The notes under the pieces: model-generated | The model's input: only the letters and a program-made list of their open reading frames with translations | The model's database searches: none | Told to the model about the DNA's origin: nothing | Shown: positions 19,485 through 28,670 of the stretch, in pieces | How the letters are laid out: every line of letters begins with the position of its first letter | Position numbering within the stretch: the stretch's first letter is position 1 | Translations under genes and position numbers: made by a program | NCBI GenBank assembly: GCA_031263485.1 | Contig: JAISFS010000171.1 | Location: 1-56,851 of the forward strand | DNA from: Deltaproteobacteria bacterium | GTDB lineage: Bacteria; Desulfobacterota; Desulfarculia; Adiutricales; Adiutricaceae | DNA length: 56,851 nt | Direction of reading: 5' to 3'

Positions 19485-21236
19485 ATGGAAAAAGGCATGT
19501 CATCGACCGCAGTTCGTCATTTCAAAGGAGCCAAAGTGGAGCACATTGCCAAAAAATACTTCAAAACTTGCGGACCCAGCAAACCGGATCATGATTACAT
19601 GTTACCCCTGCCCGACATTTTTCCCCAGATGATGCGGCGGATCCGCGAAGGAGGCTGTTTCGCCGTCCATGGTCCCGGACGCTCGGGGAAAACCACTCTC
19701 CTGCAATCCTTGGACAGGGAAATCAACGGAAACGGAGAATTTTATTCGATGGATTGCAATTTATCGTGCGTCGGCTGAAAGAAGACCGATATCGAGACTG
19801 CCAAGTCGATGTCCACCTTGGTCACCTATGATGTCCAACGATCCAGGCCCGCCACTGTCCGTGCTTTGGCCGAACAGATGCACTGGCTGTCCAAGGTGCC
19901 TCCATCCTACAGAATCACTGCAATCTTCAGCTTTCTCAGCGAAAACCTCGACAGGGATCTTATAGTTCTTATCGACGATATGGAATGGTTATCAGAATAT
20001 GCCCTGAAAGCCCTTTTGATCCAACTTAGGATCGGCTTCAACGCAAGCTACGATGGCTTATGCAGATTCCCAAAGTCCATCGCGCTTACCGGAAGGATCG
20101 ACGTCAGCCTCCGTCCAACAGGCGAACAGATCAACGGACATTACAGCGTCACGTCAGATTTCCCCACCGAATCCTTACGCCTTTCTGATTGTTCCTTGGA
20201 GGATATCCACAGACTTTACCGCCAGCACACATGCTATACAGGACAGGCTTTCGCAGACGATGCCGCCGAACGTTCCTGGTACTGGTCGGAGGGCCAGCCC
20301 TGGCTTGCCAACGCTTTCGCCGCCAAGGTTACACGCCAAATACTCAAAGACGATCCTTTACAGACCATCGACGGCAACCACATCGACCAGGCGGCAACCA
20401 TGCTCCTTTCCCGCAACGACGACCGCTTCCGCTCATTTTCAGATCGCCTGCAACTGCCTGGGTACCTGCGGGTCATTGACGCGGTCATAGCCGGAAGCAA
20501 CACCCGGCCATCTGCCGTTTTCGAGGAGCACGTCCAGAACTGCCTGGATATCGCCCTTCTGAAGGTGGGCAGGTACTGGAACAGCGGGATCCGGCCCGCC
20601 CACCCCTACTGCCGGGACGTCATCCTCAAGACACTGGAATACCGTCTGTATTTACCGCGCGACTCCGTCCGTCTCCTGACCGGTTTCCGCCGAGGCAATA
20701 CGCTTGACATGAGCGGAATTTTGTCGATGTTCCAGGATTTCTGGATCGAAAACGCCTCCGAAATAGAGTCACGGAGCTTTGTGCATGTCCATAAGCGGTC
20801 AGAAATCACGGTGACCAAGACATATCTGGATTTCCCAGACAAGAAGCCGACGCCAGACATGTATTTCAGTGAGTCCGGCGTTGTCAAGCTCACCCATCTG
20901 CTCAACGAATCATTCTGTCTCCTTGTCCTCACCGCATTCCTCCGCAAGCTCGTGGACATGGGTGCCGAAATCGTCGGCGATTTCGCCATGGGCTCCGAAT
21001 CGGCCATCATAACCCTGTCATACGGGCAGACCAGTTATCCGATCGTTTGCACGATCAAAGGACGTTTGCCGAAGGAGGAAAGCATCAGGAGACTAAGGAA
21101 ACATATCGTCCGATGCGATTCCCCAGAAGGATGGATCGTCCTTTTCGATCGGGACCCCGAAAAAACCCGGAAGGACAAGAGCTCATGGGAGATCGACAGC
21201 GACGGGTGGAACACCGCTTTCATCGTAGGTTGCTAA
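19485..21236 (+). pseudogene. P-loop ATPase interrupted by in-frame TGA
   Basis: Two open segments, 19485-19775 and 19779-21236, lie in the same frame and are separated only by TGA at 19776-19778. The first half has YFKTCGPSKPDHDYML and Walker A HGPGRSGKTT (about residues 62-71). The second resumes at once with KKTDIETAKSMSTLV and carries Walker B LIVLIDDMEWL. The order matches AAA/STAND-type ATPases common as multi-copy accessory genes in anaerobes. A CGA-to-TGA change would explain the stop, since an arginine is plausible there. The C-terminal half (about 250 residues) is unassigned. Either an inactivated gene or two separately translated parts (possible restart ATG at 19809). Its lower GC than the neighbours suggests acquisition. 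Confidence 0.75.
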
Positions 21237-21298
21237 ATTCCGTCACTCGGTTCGTCCTCTGCCGAATCCCGTCTGCAAAATTCCGGTACGTTCGGAAA

Positions 21299-21402
21299 CC
21301 AATGTCAACAACTTAAGACAGAAACTGACTGTTTCTCAGACATTTTCATCAATGATATCAGTTGCTTGCCAGACGCCGCTCTTCTTAAGTTGTTGACATT
21401 GG
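21299..21402 (-). mobile_element. MITE copy A (104 bp), 8-bp target duplication
   Basis: Begins CCAATGTCAACAACTTAAG and ends with its exact inverse complement. The flanking 8-mers are TTCGGAAA at 21291-21298 and TTCGAAAA at 21403-21410 (7 of 8 match). Including two outer bases, the inverted repeat is 22 bp perfect. Its interior is nearly the reverse complement of copy B at 35790, so this copy lies in minus orientation. No coding capacity. It separates the ATPase pseudogene from the stop codon of the convergent membrane-protein gene at 21413. Confidence 0.9.
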
Positions 21403-21412
21403 TTCGAAAACC

Positions 21413-24400
21413 TCACTTCCCTTGGCCGCCGCTTCCGTTCCCTGACTCCCCATCCCCGTTGCAGTCCCGGTCCACATCCACATCCACATCCACATCCACG
21501 TTGCTATTCTCATCCCCGTTTCCATTTCCATTTCCGTTCCCGCTGCCATCCTTGTCCTTCTCAAGGCGACCCGGAACAACCCCTGCCGCCCGGATCACCG
21601 CATTCTGGATTGCGTAGTCGCACAGGAGCATCTCGCTGAGAGTGCCGGGGGAATACTTTTTCCAAAACTGATAATCCTCGAACGAGCCGTCCTCCGGCCC
21701 TCTTGCCACGAAGCCCTGAAAAAGCATCCTGACCCTGGCCGCGCCGCCCTTGAATGCCTCTGCGGGCAAGGGGATCACGATATCGGACACGTCCGTTTCC
21801 AACGGCGGCCCGGCGATGCCGTCCGCCACCGCGATGACCATCCGGCACGAGGGATCGCCCGCCCCAACGGGCATGTTCACCGTGACCTCCAGCTCGGCGT
21901 CCCTGCCCCTGAGCGCTAAAGGGGGAACTACCGTGACGGAGGCCTCCGGCGCCACCAGATCTCCCGTGAAGCGGTACACCCCGGTCCAGGACATGGCACC
22001 CTTCTCTACGAAGTCGGCCGTGTCCCAGCGGTAGAGCCTGAACGCCGCCGAAGGCGGGGTGAAACAGGAACCGTAAGCCCCCCTGCAGTCATGGTCGGTG
22101 TAGAAGACGGTCCCGGGCCCCACCAAAGGAAGATAGTCCTCGTTATCCGGTATGAAGTACGCGCCCTTCAGCGCCTTAAGCTCTCGCTCCGGCGCACCCG
22201 ACGACAGGGCCAGCGCCGCCATGTTCCGGGAGGCGCTCGCGAGATCGAACACGGCCCTCTCCTGTCCCTGGCCTTCCTGATGCGCACGGTAGACTTCCGA
22301 GATGAGCGGCAACATCGGCCAGGGCCGCAGCGGCCTTCCGGAATGCCCCGGCATCGGCCCCGCAACCCAGATCACGCCGGCCAAATACATGGCAATGGTA
22401 ACCATGATGGCTAAGGAGGCCCTTTTAAGGCTGGTGTTCAATAGGAACTTGATCCACGAAAACATGAGCGCGGGAAAAGCAAACGAGAGAGGGAGCGCCG
22501 TCATTCCCGCCGCCTTCCAAAGCTGGTAGCTGTCGCCCTTGGCGATATAGACTGCCAGGTATCCGAACACGCTCAGGACAAGCATGGAACACAGGGCGGT
22601 CATCGCAAATCGCCTCGCTGGTATCCCCCAGCCTTCCCTATGGCCTTCCGTGCCGGTCGGAGTCGAAGCAAAAGCCTCGCATAGGCTCCACACCATCACG
22701 AAAAAACAAATTGCCGGAACCCAGTCATGGTCATCATAGCCAAGGAGTCTCCTACAATCCGTAAGAAGGCTCATGCTCACGAAAGGGTATCCGGAAAAAA
22801 GGTGGGGGTCCAAAAGCCCCAGCCTCACGCCGGAGACCTGGGAAAGACTGGAGCCTATGCGCCCGACGGTCCAGAAGAGCGTCTGCGGGGAAAGCACGGC
22901 CGAGACCGCGACCGCCAGAGCAAGCGGCCACAAGGCGGCCTTCAGGCACCTCTTCACGATCACGTCCACCGCCTCGACCTTCGGGAGCGGCGGGTCCGGA
23001 GCGATATGCGAGGCATCCTTGGTGCCCTGGCCTCGCCGGAATATTCTACTCCCCCGGGCGAACTCCTCTTGTCTCTCCCGTTCGGCCTTGAGTTTCAAGG
23101 CCGCCTCCCGGACCTCAACCGCCTCCATAAGGATAGGGAGGAAAGACACGCCCGCCAAAAGGCACCAGAAAACGGGGAACCCCGCCTGATACCCCATGAA
23201 CAGGCTCATGACCGGAAAGAGGACCCTGGCGAACCTCGCCAGGGGCTTTCTGTCGCGCCCTGGGAAAAGCACGGCGCAAAGCCCGGCGGCGGTCAGGAAG
23301 ATGGCGAACATGTGGCCGAAGGCGCCGTTTATGACGAGGTAGTTGTAGAGCGGCCCTCCGCAGACGCCCGCCCCCGCCAGGATGCACAGGGGTCTCGGGA
23401 GCCCGAAGGCCCCGCGAACCACGATCGACAGTGCCGAAGTCGTCCAGGCCATGAGAGTGGCCGAATACAGCGGCCCCGAGGCCATGGAGAAGCCGCCCAG
23501 GGCAGTCGAGAAGAGCCCCATGTGGACGTTCTGGCCGAAGGCGTCAATGAACCAGGCACCCGGATCGGCTATCGAGTACCTGGCTGGATCTACCGCCCCC
23601 CGCCAGTAGTCTGCCGCGAAGATCCAAGAGTAGTAGTCGATGGCGTTCGAGAGCCAGGGATCCGGCCTCCCCGTGGGGCTGATGAGGCAAAAGTACAGCC
23701 CGAACCCGAAGGCGCACAGGAGGGCCGACGCGAGCGGCCAGGGGCCGTCCAGGAGATCGGGGATAGCATCATCCTCCGCGGTTTCAGCACCGACGGTCGG
23801 AACCCTTTCAGCGCTCTTCTCCCCGCCCCCATCGCCTGTCCAGGCCGCTGTTTCCCCGGCCCCGTCGCCTGTCCGGGCCGCCGTTTCCCCGGCCCCTGCC
23901 TTCAAGGCGAGGGACCTTTCCCGACGGCGCTTCAGGACGTACAGGGTCCCCTCCGCCAGGGCCCCGAAGGCACCCAAAAGAAAGACCGCCGTGTAGATCG
24001 TCTCGAATCCCCACGCAAACAGCGAGACGTGCCTCAAGACAAGCGCCAGGACCCCCAGGAATGCGCACAGCGGCAGGGGCGAGCCGTAAGGGAGCCCGGA
24101 TCTGACGCCGCATGCCTTGAGGACAAGCCTCCCCCAGAAGCACGCCGAAACGGTATAAACCAGAAAGAAGGCCGTGAAGGCCAACGCCGATAGCAAGGGT
24201 TCTGTCAAGTCGGTGCCACTTTCAGGACGTGCCGCTTTCGGAACTGTCTGATGTGTCTGTGTCGGGAGAAAACTGCTTTCGGGTGTCCACCTTCGGGCCT
24301 TTCCGCTGTATCGGGAGTGCCTCTCACGAGCCTTTCCGTTGTATCGGGAGTGCCTCTCTCGAGCCTTTCCGTTGTATCGGGAGTGCCGCTTTCGGGACAC
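21413..24400 (-). CDS. Large polytopic membrane protein, function unknown
   Basis: Up to 995 residues with about 14 hydrophobic segments over the first two thirds, then a soluble domain of about 250 residues. The C-terminus is low-complexity: (GN)n, then (DV)n from a CCACAT hexamer repeat at 21471-21500. The outer loop near residues 270-300 (AIDYYSWIFAADYWRGAVDP) and the general design recall large GT-C-like or DUF-type bacterial membrane proteins, but nothing is diagnostic. The start is uncertain: GTG at 24400 would begin with three 11-residue RHSRYNGKARE repeats from a minisatellite, while TTG at 24208 precedes TM1 directly. It lies 20 bases after uvrD, so the two are probably co-transcribed. 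Confidence 0.7.
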   Translation of the reverse strand: MSRKRHSRYNGKARERHSRYNGKARERHSRYSGKARRWTPESSFLPTQTHQTVPKAARPESGTDLTEPLLSALAFTAFFLVYTVSACFWGRLVLKACGVRSGLPYGSPLPLCAFLGVLALVLRHVSLFAWGFETIYTAVFLLGAFGALAEGTLYVLKRRRERSLALKAGAGETAARTGDGAGETAAWTGDGGGEKSAERVPTVGAETAEDDAIPDLLDGPWPLASALLCAFGFGLYFCLISPTGRPDPWLSNAIDYYSWIFAADYWRGAVDPARYSIADPGAWFIDAFGQNVHMGLFSTALGGFSMASGPLYSATLMAWTTSALSIVVRGAFGLPRPLCILAGAGVCGGPLYNYLVINGAFGHMFAIFLTAAGLCAVLFPGRDRKPLARFARVLFPVMSLFMGYQAGFPVFWCLLAGVSFLPILMEAVEVREAALKLKAERERQEEFARGSRIFRRGQGTKDASHIAPDPPLPKVEAVDVIVKRCLKAALWPLALAVAVSAVLSPQTLFWTVGRIGSSLSQVSGVRLGLLDPHLFSGYPFVSMSLLTDCRRLLGYDDHDWVPAICFFVMVWSLCEAFASTPTGTEGHREGWGIPARRFAMTALCSMLVLSVFGYLAVYIAKGDSYQLWKAAGMTALPLSFAFPALMFSWIKFLLNTSLKRASLAIMVTIAMYLAGVIWVAGPMPGHSGRPLRPWPMLPLISEVYRAHQEGQGQERAVFDLASASRNMAALALSSGAPERELKALKGAYFIPDNEDYLPLVGPGTVFYTDHDCRGAYGSCFTPPSAAFRLYRWDTADFVEKGAMSWTGVYRFTGDLVAPEASVTVVPPLALRGRDAELEVTVNMPVGAGDPSCRMVIAVADGIAGPPLETDVSDIVIPLPAEAFKGGAARVRMLFQGFVARGPEDGSFEDYQFWKKYSPGTLSEMLLCDYAIQNAVIRAAGVVPGRLEKDKDGSGNGNGNGNGDENSNVDVDVDVDVDRDCNGDGESGNGSGGQGK
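24295..24393. repeat. 33-bp tandem repeat, three units
   Basis: Units begin GAGCCTTTCCGTTGTATCGG followed by GAGTGCCTCTCTC, starting near 24295, 24328 and 24361. Thirty-three bases equal 11 codons, giving RHSRYNGKARE repeats in the frame of the 995-residue protein. Confidence 0.9.
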
Positions 24401-24420
24401 GCCGCTATGCCGCAGGCGCT

Positions 24421-26724
24421 TCAGGTACCCTTGACGCGGTAGAGCCGGGCATGTCGGCAGACGATGGTCTTCTTGCCGCAGGCGTCGAAGTCAATCACCG
24501 CCTTGCCTTCCCGGAAGCTCACCACAGTGCCTTCGCCGAAAGCCTGGTGGCGCACGCGCTCGCCCTTTACGGGCTCGGAAACCCGTTCTCCGGAGTCCGC
24601 GGAACCTTCGGAAGGAGCTGAAGAGCCGGAAGAACCTGTCGAGGCGTAAGCGGAGGGCGATGCCGTGCGGGAGCGCCTACGGCGCGTTGGCGTCGAGGCA
24701 CGTTCGCTGTCGACGGAAAAGCCGTCCCCCCAGCCGGAATCCGAGTCCGAGAAGCCGTCGTACTGGTCCTGGGAGTCCGGGAAGAGCTTCCGGTAGGTCA
24801 GTTTCCTGCCGATGCCGATGACGTCAACGGCCCCCTTGGGGAGCCCGGACAAGAACCGCGTGGGCTCGGCGGAGACGGGCCCCTCCCAGGTCGAGAGCTC
24901 GTCCGGGCACATGAGGTACAGCTCGTCCTTGGCCCGGGTGACGGCCACGTAGAAGAGCCTGCGCTCTTCCTCCATCTCGTCGTCGTTGAAGGTCGCGTAG
25001 GAGGAGGGGATCCTGCCGTCCACTGCGGAGAGGAGGAAGACCTTGCCCCACTCCAGGCCCTTGGCCGAATGGATCGTGGAGAGCGTCACGTCCCGGCGTT
25101 CCCCGCGCGCCTCGCCCTTGGAGACAGTGTTGGGGGGGTCCAGGGTCACGTCCGCGAGGAACGACGAGAGGCTCCCGCTCTCCTCTGCCATGCCGCTCAG
25201 CTCCATGACGTCCTCCAGGCGGTCGGGGTGGTCGTCGGGGTAGAGCCGTTCCATGAGCGGGGCGTAGTACTTCATGACGGCCCGGGGACGGGTCCCCATC
25301 GCGTCGTCGTCGGGACAGATCGTCCGCAGGAGCTTCGCCAGACCGCCCAGGCCTGTCCCGAAGCGTCCCCTGCCCCTGAAGGGGGCGCCCTCCAAGTCCA
25401 TGAGCCTTTCCCGGTCGCCTCCCACCCAGGCTATCGCCTCGTCCGCCCCCTTGACGCCGATGCCGGGGATCATGACCAGGGCACGCGAGAGGCTGGCCTC
25501 GTCCGCAGGGTTGTGGGCCACGCGGAAGAAGCAGAGGAAGTCCTTCACGTGCGCCCCTTCCAGGAAGCGCCGGCCGCCGTGCTTGGTATAGGGGATGTTC
25601 CTGCGGGTGAGTTCCAGCTCCAGCTCGAAGGAGTGCGACCCCGCGCGGAACAGCGCGGCTATCTCGCCGGGGTCAGTGCCGGTACGGACAAGTTCGGCTA
25701 TGCGCTCCCCGGCCCAGGCGGCCTCGCCGCGGATATCGCGCGGGACCACGATCAAAGGCGGCGGCCCCTCCCCCCGGGCGGCCCTCAGCGTCTTCTCGTA
25801 GCGCTGCTTGGCGCCCCTGAAGATGCCGTTGGCCACGGCGAGGATGTTCGCGTAGCTCCGGTAGTTGTCCTCGAGCTTCAGGACCGTCACGGGGTCGAAG
25901 ATCTGCGGGAACTCCATGATGTTCTTGAAGTCCGCCCCCCTGAAGCCGTAGATGGACTGGGCGTCGTCCCCAACCGCCGTCACGTTCCGGTGGTCCTTGG
26001 CGAGCTGCCAGGTGATGCGGGCCTGGACGGGGTTGGTGTCCTGGTACTCGTCCACGAGCACGTGCGAGTAGCGCCCCGCTATCCTCTCCCTTGCGGCGGG
26101 GTCGCGGGCCATCAGGAGCGAGAGGTTCACCAGGAGATCGTCGAAGTCCATCACGGCCTGGCGCGTCTTCGCCCGCGTGTAGAGGGCGGCCATCTCCTCT
26201 ATCGACTTCCGGAAATCCTCCAGGTGGGCGAAGTAGAGCTTGATCGTGTCCTTTATGGACATCTCCTTGTTCACCGCCCGGCTGATGACCTGGAGGATCT
26301 TCTCCTTCTTGGGGAAGCGCTTCGCCGCCTTGGCGGCGGGGATCGTCTCCCGGATGCGTCCTATCATGGATTCCGCGTCGTCCTGGGCTAGGATGCCGAA
26401 GCCAGGCGGGAAGCCCGCCGCCCTGTGCTCGGAGCGCAGGATCAGGTTCGCGGTCGAGTGGAAGGTCCCGCCCGCCACCCTGCCGGCCTCGGGTCCCACC
26501 AGCTCCGCGCAGCGGCCCAACATCTCCCCCGCCGCCTTGCGGGTGAAGGTCAAAAGGAGTATCCGCCGGGGGTCCACCCCACGGGAGACCAGCCAGGCAA
26601 CCCGGTGAACCAGGGTGCGTGTCTTGCCGGTCCCCGCCCCGGCTATGATCAGGAGCGGCCCCCCCTCGTGGGTGGCCGCCTCCAGCTGGGCGGGGTTAAG
26701 GATTCCGGATAAGTCGAGCGTCAT
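24421..26724 (-). CDS. uvrD: UvrD/PcrA-type 3'-5' DNA helicase
   Basis: 767 residues, close to the usual length of superfamily 1A repair helicases. The Q-motif is LNPAQLEA (9-16) and the Walker A is AGAGTGKT (28-35). Then follow FHSTANLILR, DEYQDTNPVQ (motif II), VGDDAQSIYGFRGA (motif III), LEDNYRS (motif IV) and STIHSAKGLEWGKVFL (motif V), with VTRAKDELYL near motif VI. A linker of about 60 charged and Ser-rich residues leads to a C-terminal Tudor-like module (GERVRHQAFGEGTVVSF), as in PcrA/UvrD where it contacts RNA polymerase. Start at 26724 with AAGGTGAGG upstream. UvrD versus PcrA cannot be separated. Confidence 0.93.
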   Translation of the reverse strand: MTLDLSGILNPAQLEAATHEGGPLLIIAGAGTGKTRTLVHRVAWLVSRGVDPRRILLLTFTRKAAGEMLGRCAELVGPEAGRVAGGTFHSTANLILRSEHRAAGFPPGFGILAQDDAESMIGRIRETIPAAKAAKRFPKKEKILQVISRAVNKEMSIKDTIKLYFAHLEDFRKSIEEMAALYTRAKTRQAVMDFDDLLVNLSLLMARDPAARERIAGRYSHVLVDEYQDTNPVQARITWQLAKDHRNVTAVGDDAQSIYGFRGADFKNIMEFPQIFDPVTVLKLEDNYRSYANILAVANGIFRGAKQRYEKTLRAARGEGPPPLIVVPRDIRGEAAWAGERIAELVRTGTDPGEIAALFRAGSHSFELELELTRRNIPYTKHGGRRFLEGAHVKDFLCFFRVAHNPADEASLSRALVMIPGIGVKGADEAIAWVGGDRERLMDLEGAPFRGRGRFGTGLGGLAKLLRTICPDDDAMGTRPRAVMKYYAPLMERLYPDDHPDRLEDVMELSGMAEESGSLSSFLADVTLDPPNTVSKGEARGERRDVTLSTIHSAKGLEWGKVFLLSAVDGRIPSSYATFNDDEMEEERRLFYVAVTRAKDELYLMCPDELSTWEGPVSAEPTRFLSGLPKGAVDVIGIGRKLTYRKLFPDSQDQYDGFSDSDSGWGDGFSVDSERASTPTRRRRSRTASPSAYASTGSSGSSAPSEGSADSGERVSEPVKGERVRHQAFGEGTVVSFREGKAVIDFDACGKKTIVCRHARLYRVKGT

Positions 26725-28670
26725 GGCCGGGACCTCACCTTTCGCGATGCGTCGCTAAGCGTCTGACCGCCATGCCCTGCGGCGGCGGGCCAAAGCGAGC
26801 GGGAACGCCGGAGCGGCCCACGCCGCGCACGGGCCGCTCCGAATATAATCTGTTGGATGATCGGATTGGCAACCGGAAGCTCAGGACAGCTTCGCGCGTG
26901 TCCGCAAAGCTCGAAAAGGCAGGGGGATTTGAGCTGGCAGGAACTTAACCGGCAGGAACGACTCTAGAAGACTGTCATGGGCCATACAGGGGCAGGAAGG
27001 GCCGGGAAGTTCGCGGGGAGACTCTCCTCAGGGCCTGGAGCCGGAGCCGCTGCACGCTTGACGACCGCCTGCTTGACGCCTGGCTGGTACCCGCCGACAC
27101 CATTCGGGACGCCCGAGCTGTACCCCCGACTGCCATCGGGACACCAGGAGGGTACCCGCCGACCGCCTTCGGGTGGCCCGGTGCATGCCTGGCAACCGCC
27201 CTCGGGTGGCCCGGTGCATACGAGCCGACCGCCCTCGAATGGCCCGGTGCATACGAGCCGACCGCCCTCGAATGGCCCGGTGCATACGAGCCGACCGCCC
27301 TCGAATGGACCGGTGCATGCCCGACGACCGCCCTTGGGTGGCCCGGTGCATGCCTGACGACCGTCCTCCGGGCACCTGGCTGGGCCCCGCCGATTGTTTC
27401 GCGGCACCTTGCGGATGCCTACCGGGAACTTTTCAGACGTAATCGACGCCTTCCGAACGGCAGGTGTCAGGTTTCGTGGGAAGACTAAGAGCCAACGGCT
27501 AACCCGTCAACCTATTTCAGTCACTTATGTTATTTTGCTAGCTTGTAGTGATCATGTCAAGAATTTTTTGATGCCGTCCCCTGGAAATCCCCCGATCCTT
27601 GAGGTAGCGACCGGTAAACCTGCACCGACTCCATGCCAACCTTGAGCCGCAAGGTCATGTTTTGACGTGTCCTGCAGTCCGGGCGATGCCACCAGCGAGA
27701 AGCTTTTGGGCCTCGCCCGCGAGACGGCGGCATTCATGAGCTTTGCCGGGCACTTCCCGGCACCCGCCCAGTAAGCCTTCGCGAGCTATCGCAGATTATT
27801 CCCGAACCATGAAATGGGTAACCTCGGCCAGAAGAAGCCGGAGTTCCTGGACAGGAGGGCACAGGCGCGATTCCCGGGCCCTGGAGGTGGGGGGTGCCTG
27901 GCGGATCAAATACACGCAAGAAGTACCTGAGGAAGTTGCGACCGCCTTCGGGCGATTCTGGCATTTCCCCTGAGCCTGCCGAGGCCGTGCGGCGGTGACA
28001 GCGGATCCGGCGACCCGCATCTGCTCCCCGAGCGTGCGCCGCTTGCCGGGAGCTGTCACGGAAGGGAGCGGCTCTCAAGCCGATCCGTTCACATAACTTC
28101 GGCAGCAACGGCGGTCGGCCAGACGGATGCAGGCGAAACGGTGGAAGGGCCCCGGGGCACCTTACCCTGACCGGATGGCTCCAGCCGGGGGCCGATGCGG
28201 AATTGGACTTCTCTTTCTATCGGCGGGGCCAGGTACCGCCTGAAGCTCGGTTCACCGGACCTGCAGGAAGCAACCGGCGTCCGATATCCAGACGACCGAG
28301 GCTACTCCCGACCAAGCGGAGGGACTCGGTCGGCTTACGCCATGCCTCGCGGTCGTCTGTGCGCCGCTCGGCCTGACACGCGTGGGCTTCCGAGGGGGGG
28401 CACCAAGGGCTAAAGGATGAGGACATCCGCTTGGTTAGGATGGTTTCCGTCAAGAGGTCGGGCTTCCGTTTAAAACGGTCGTCCATGCGATACCGCGTCA
28501 TCGGGGATATCCTACAGGAATTCGCCCCGGGTCTGAGTTGCGGGGGCACGGCCTCGCCCATGCCCCAAACGGGTTTGGACGGCTTTGCCCGTCAGACCGT
28601 CCGAAACGTCGCGCCGGCCGATTTCTGAGATTGGGCCTTCCATGGCTTTGGGCTGAGAACGTAGAGAGCG
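26725..28670. other. Gene-free stretch upstream of uvrD
   Basis: Nearly 2 kb without a supportable gene. Apart from the 33-bp repeat at 27143-27373 it holds no recognisable structure. A short AT-rich patch lies at about 27500-27560. The frames here have composition typical of high-GC noncoding DNA. Confidence 0.55.
27143..27373. repeat. 33-bp tandem repeat, about seven units
   Basis: Units of CCCGGTGCATACGAGCCGAC followed by CGCCCTCGAATGG. The three central copies are nearly identical and the outer ones diverge. Translated, it gives an 11-residue pattern on both strands, but no start site or functional domain supports a gene. Confidence 0.92.

Noticed and set aside
19776..19778. Selenocysteine codon in the ATPase
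   Set aside because: No evident hairpin just downstream and no redox motif; a CGA-to-TGA nonsense change is simpler. Kept only as an alternative.
22727..24193. 488-codon plus-strand open frame opposite the large membrane protein
   Set aside because: Charged low-quality shadow of a frame with clear membrane segments.
25069..26391. 440-codon plus-strand open frame opposite uvrD
   Set aside because: Antisense shadow; helicase motifs fix the true strand.
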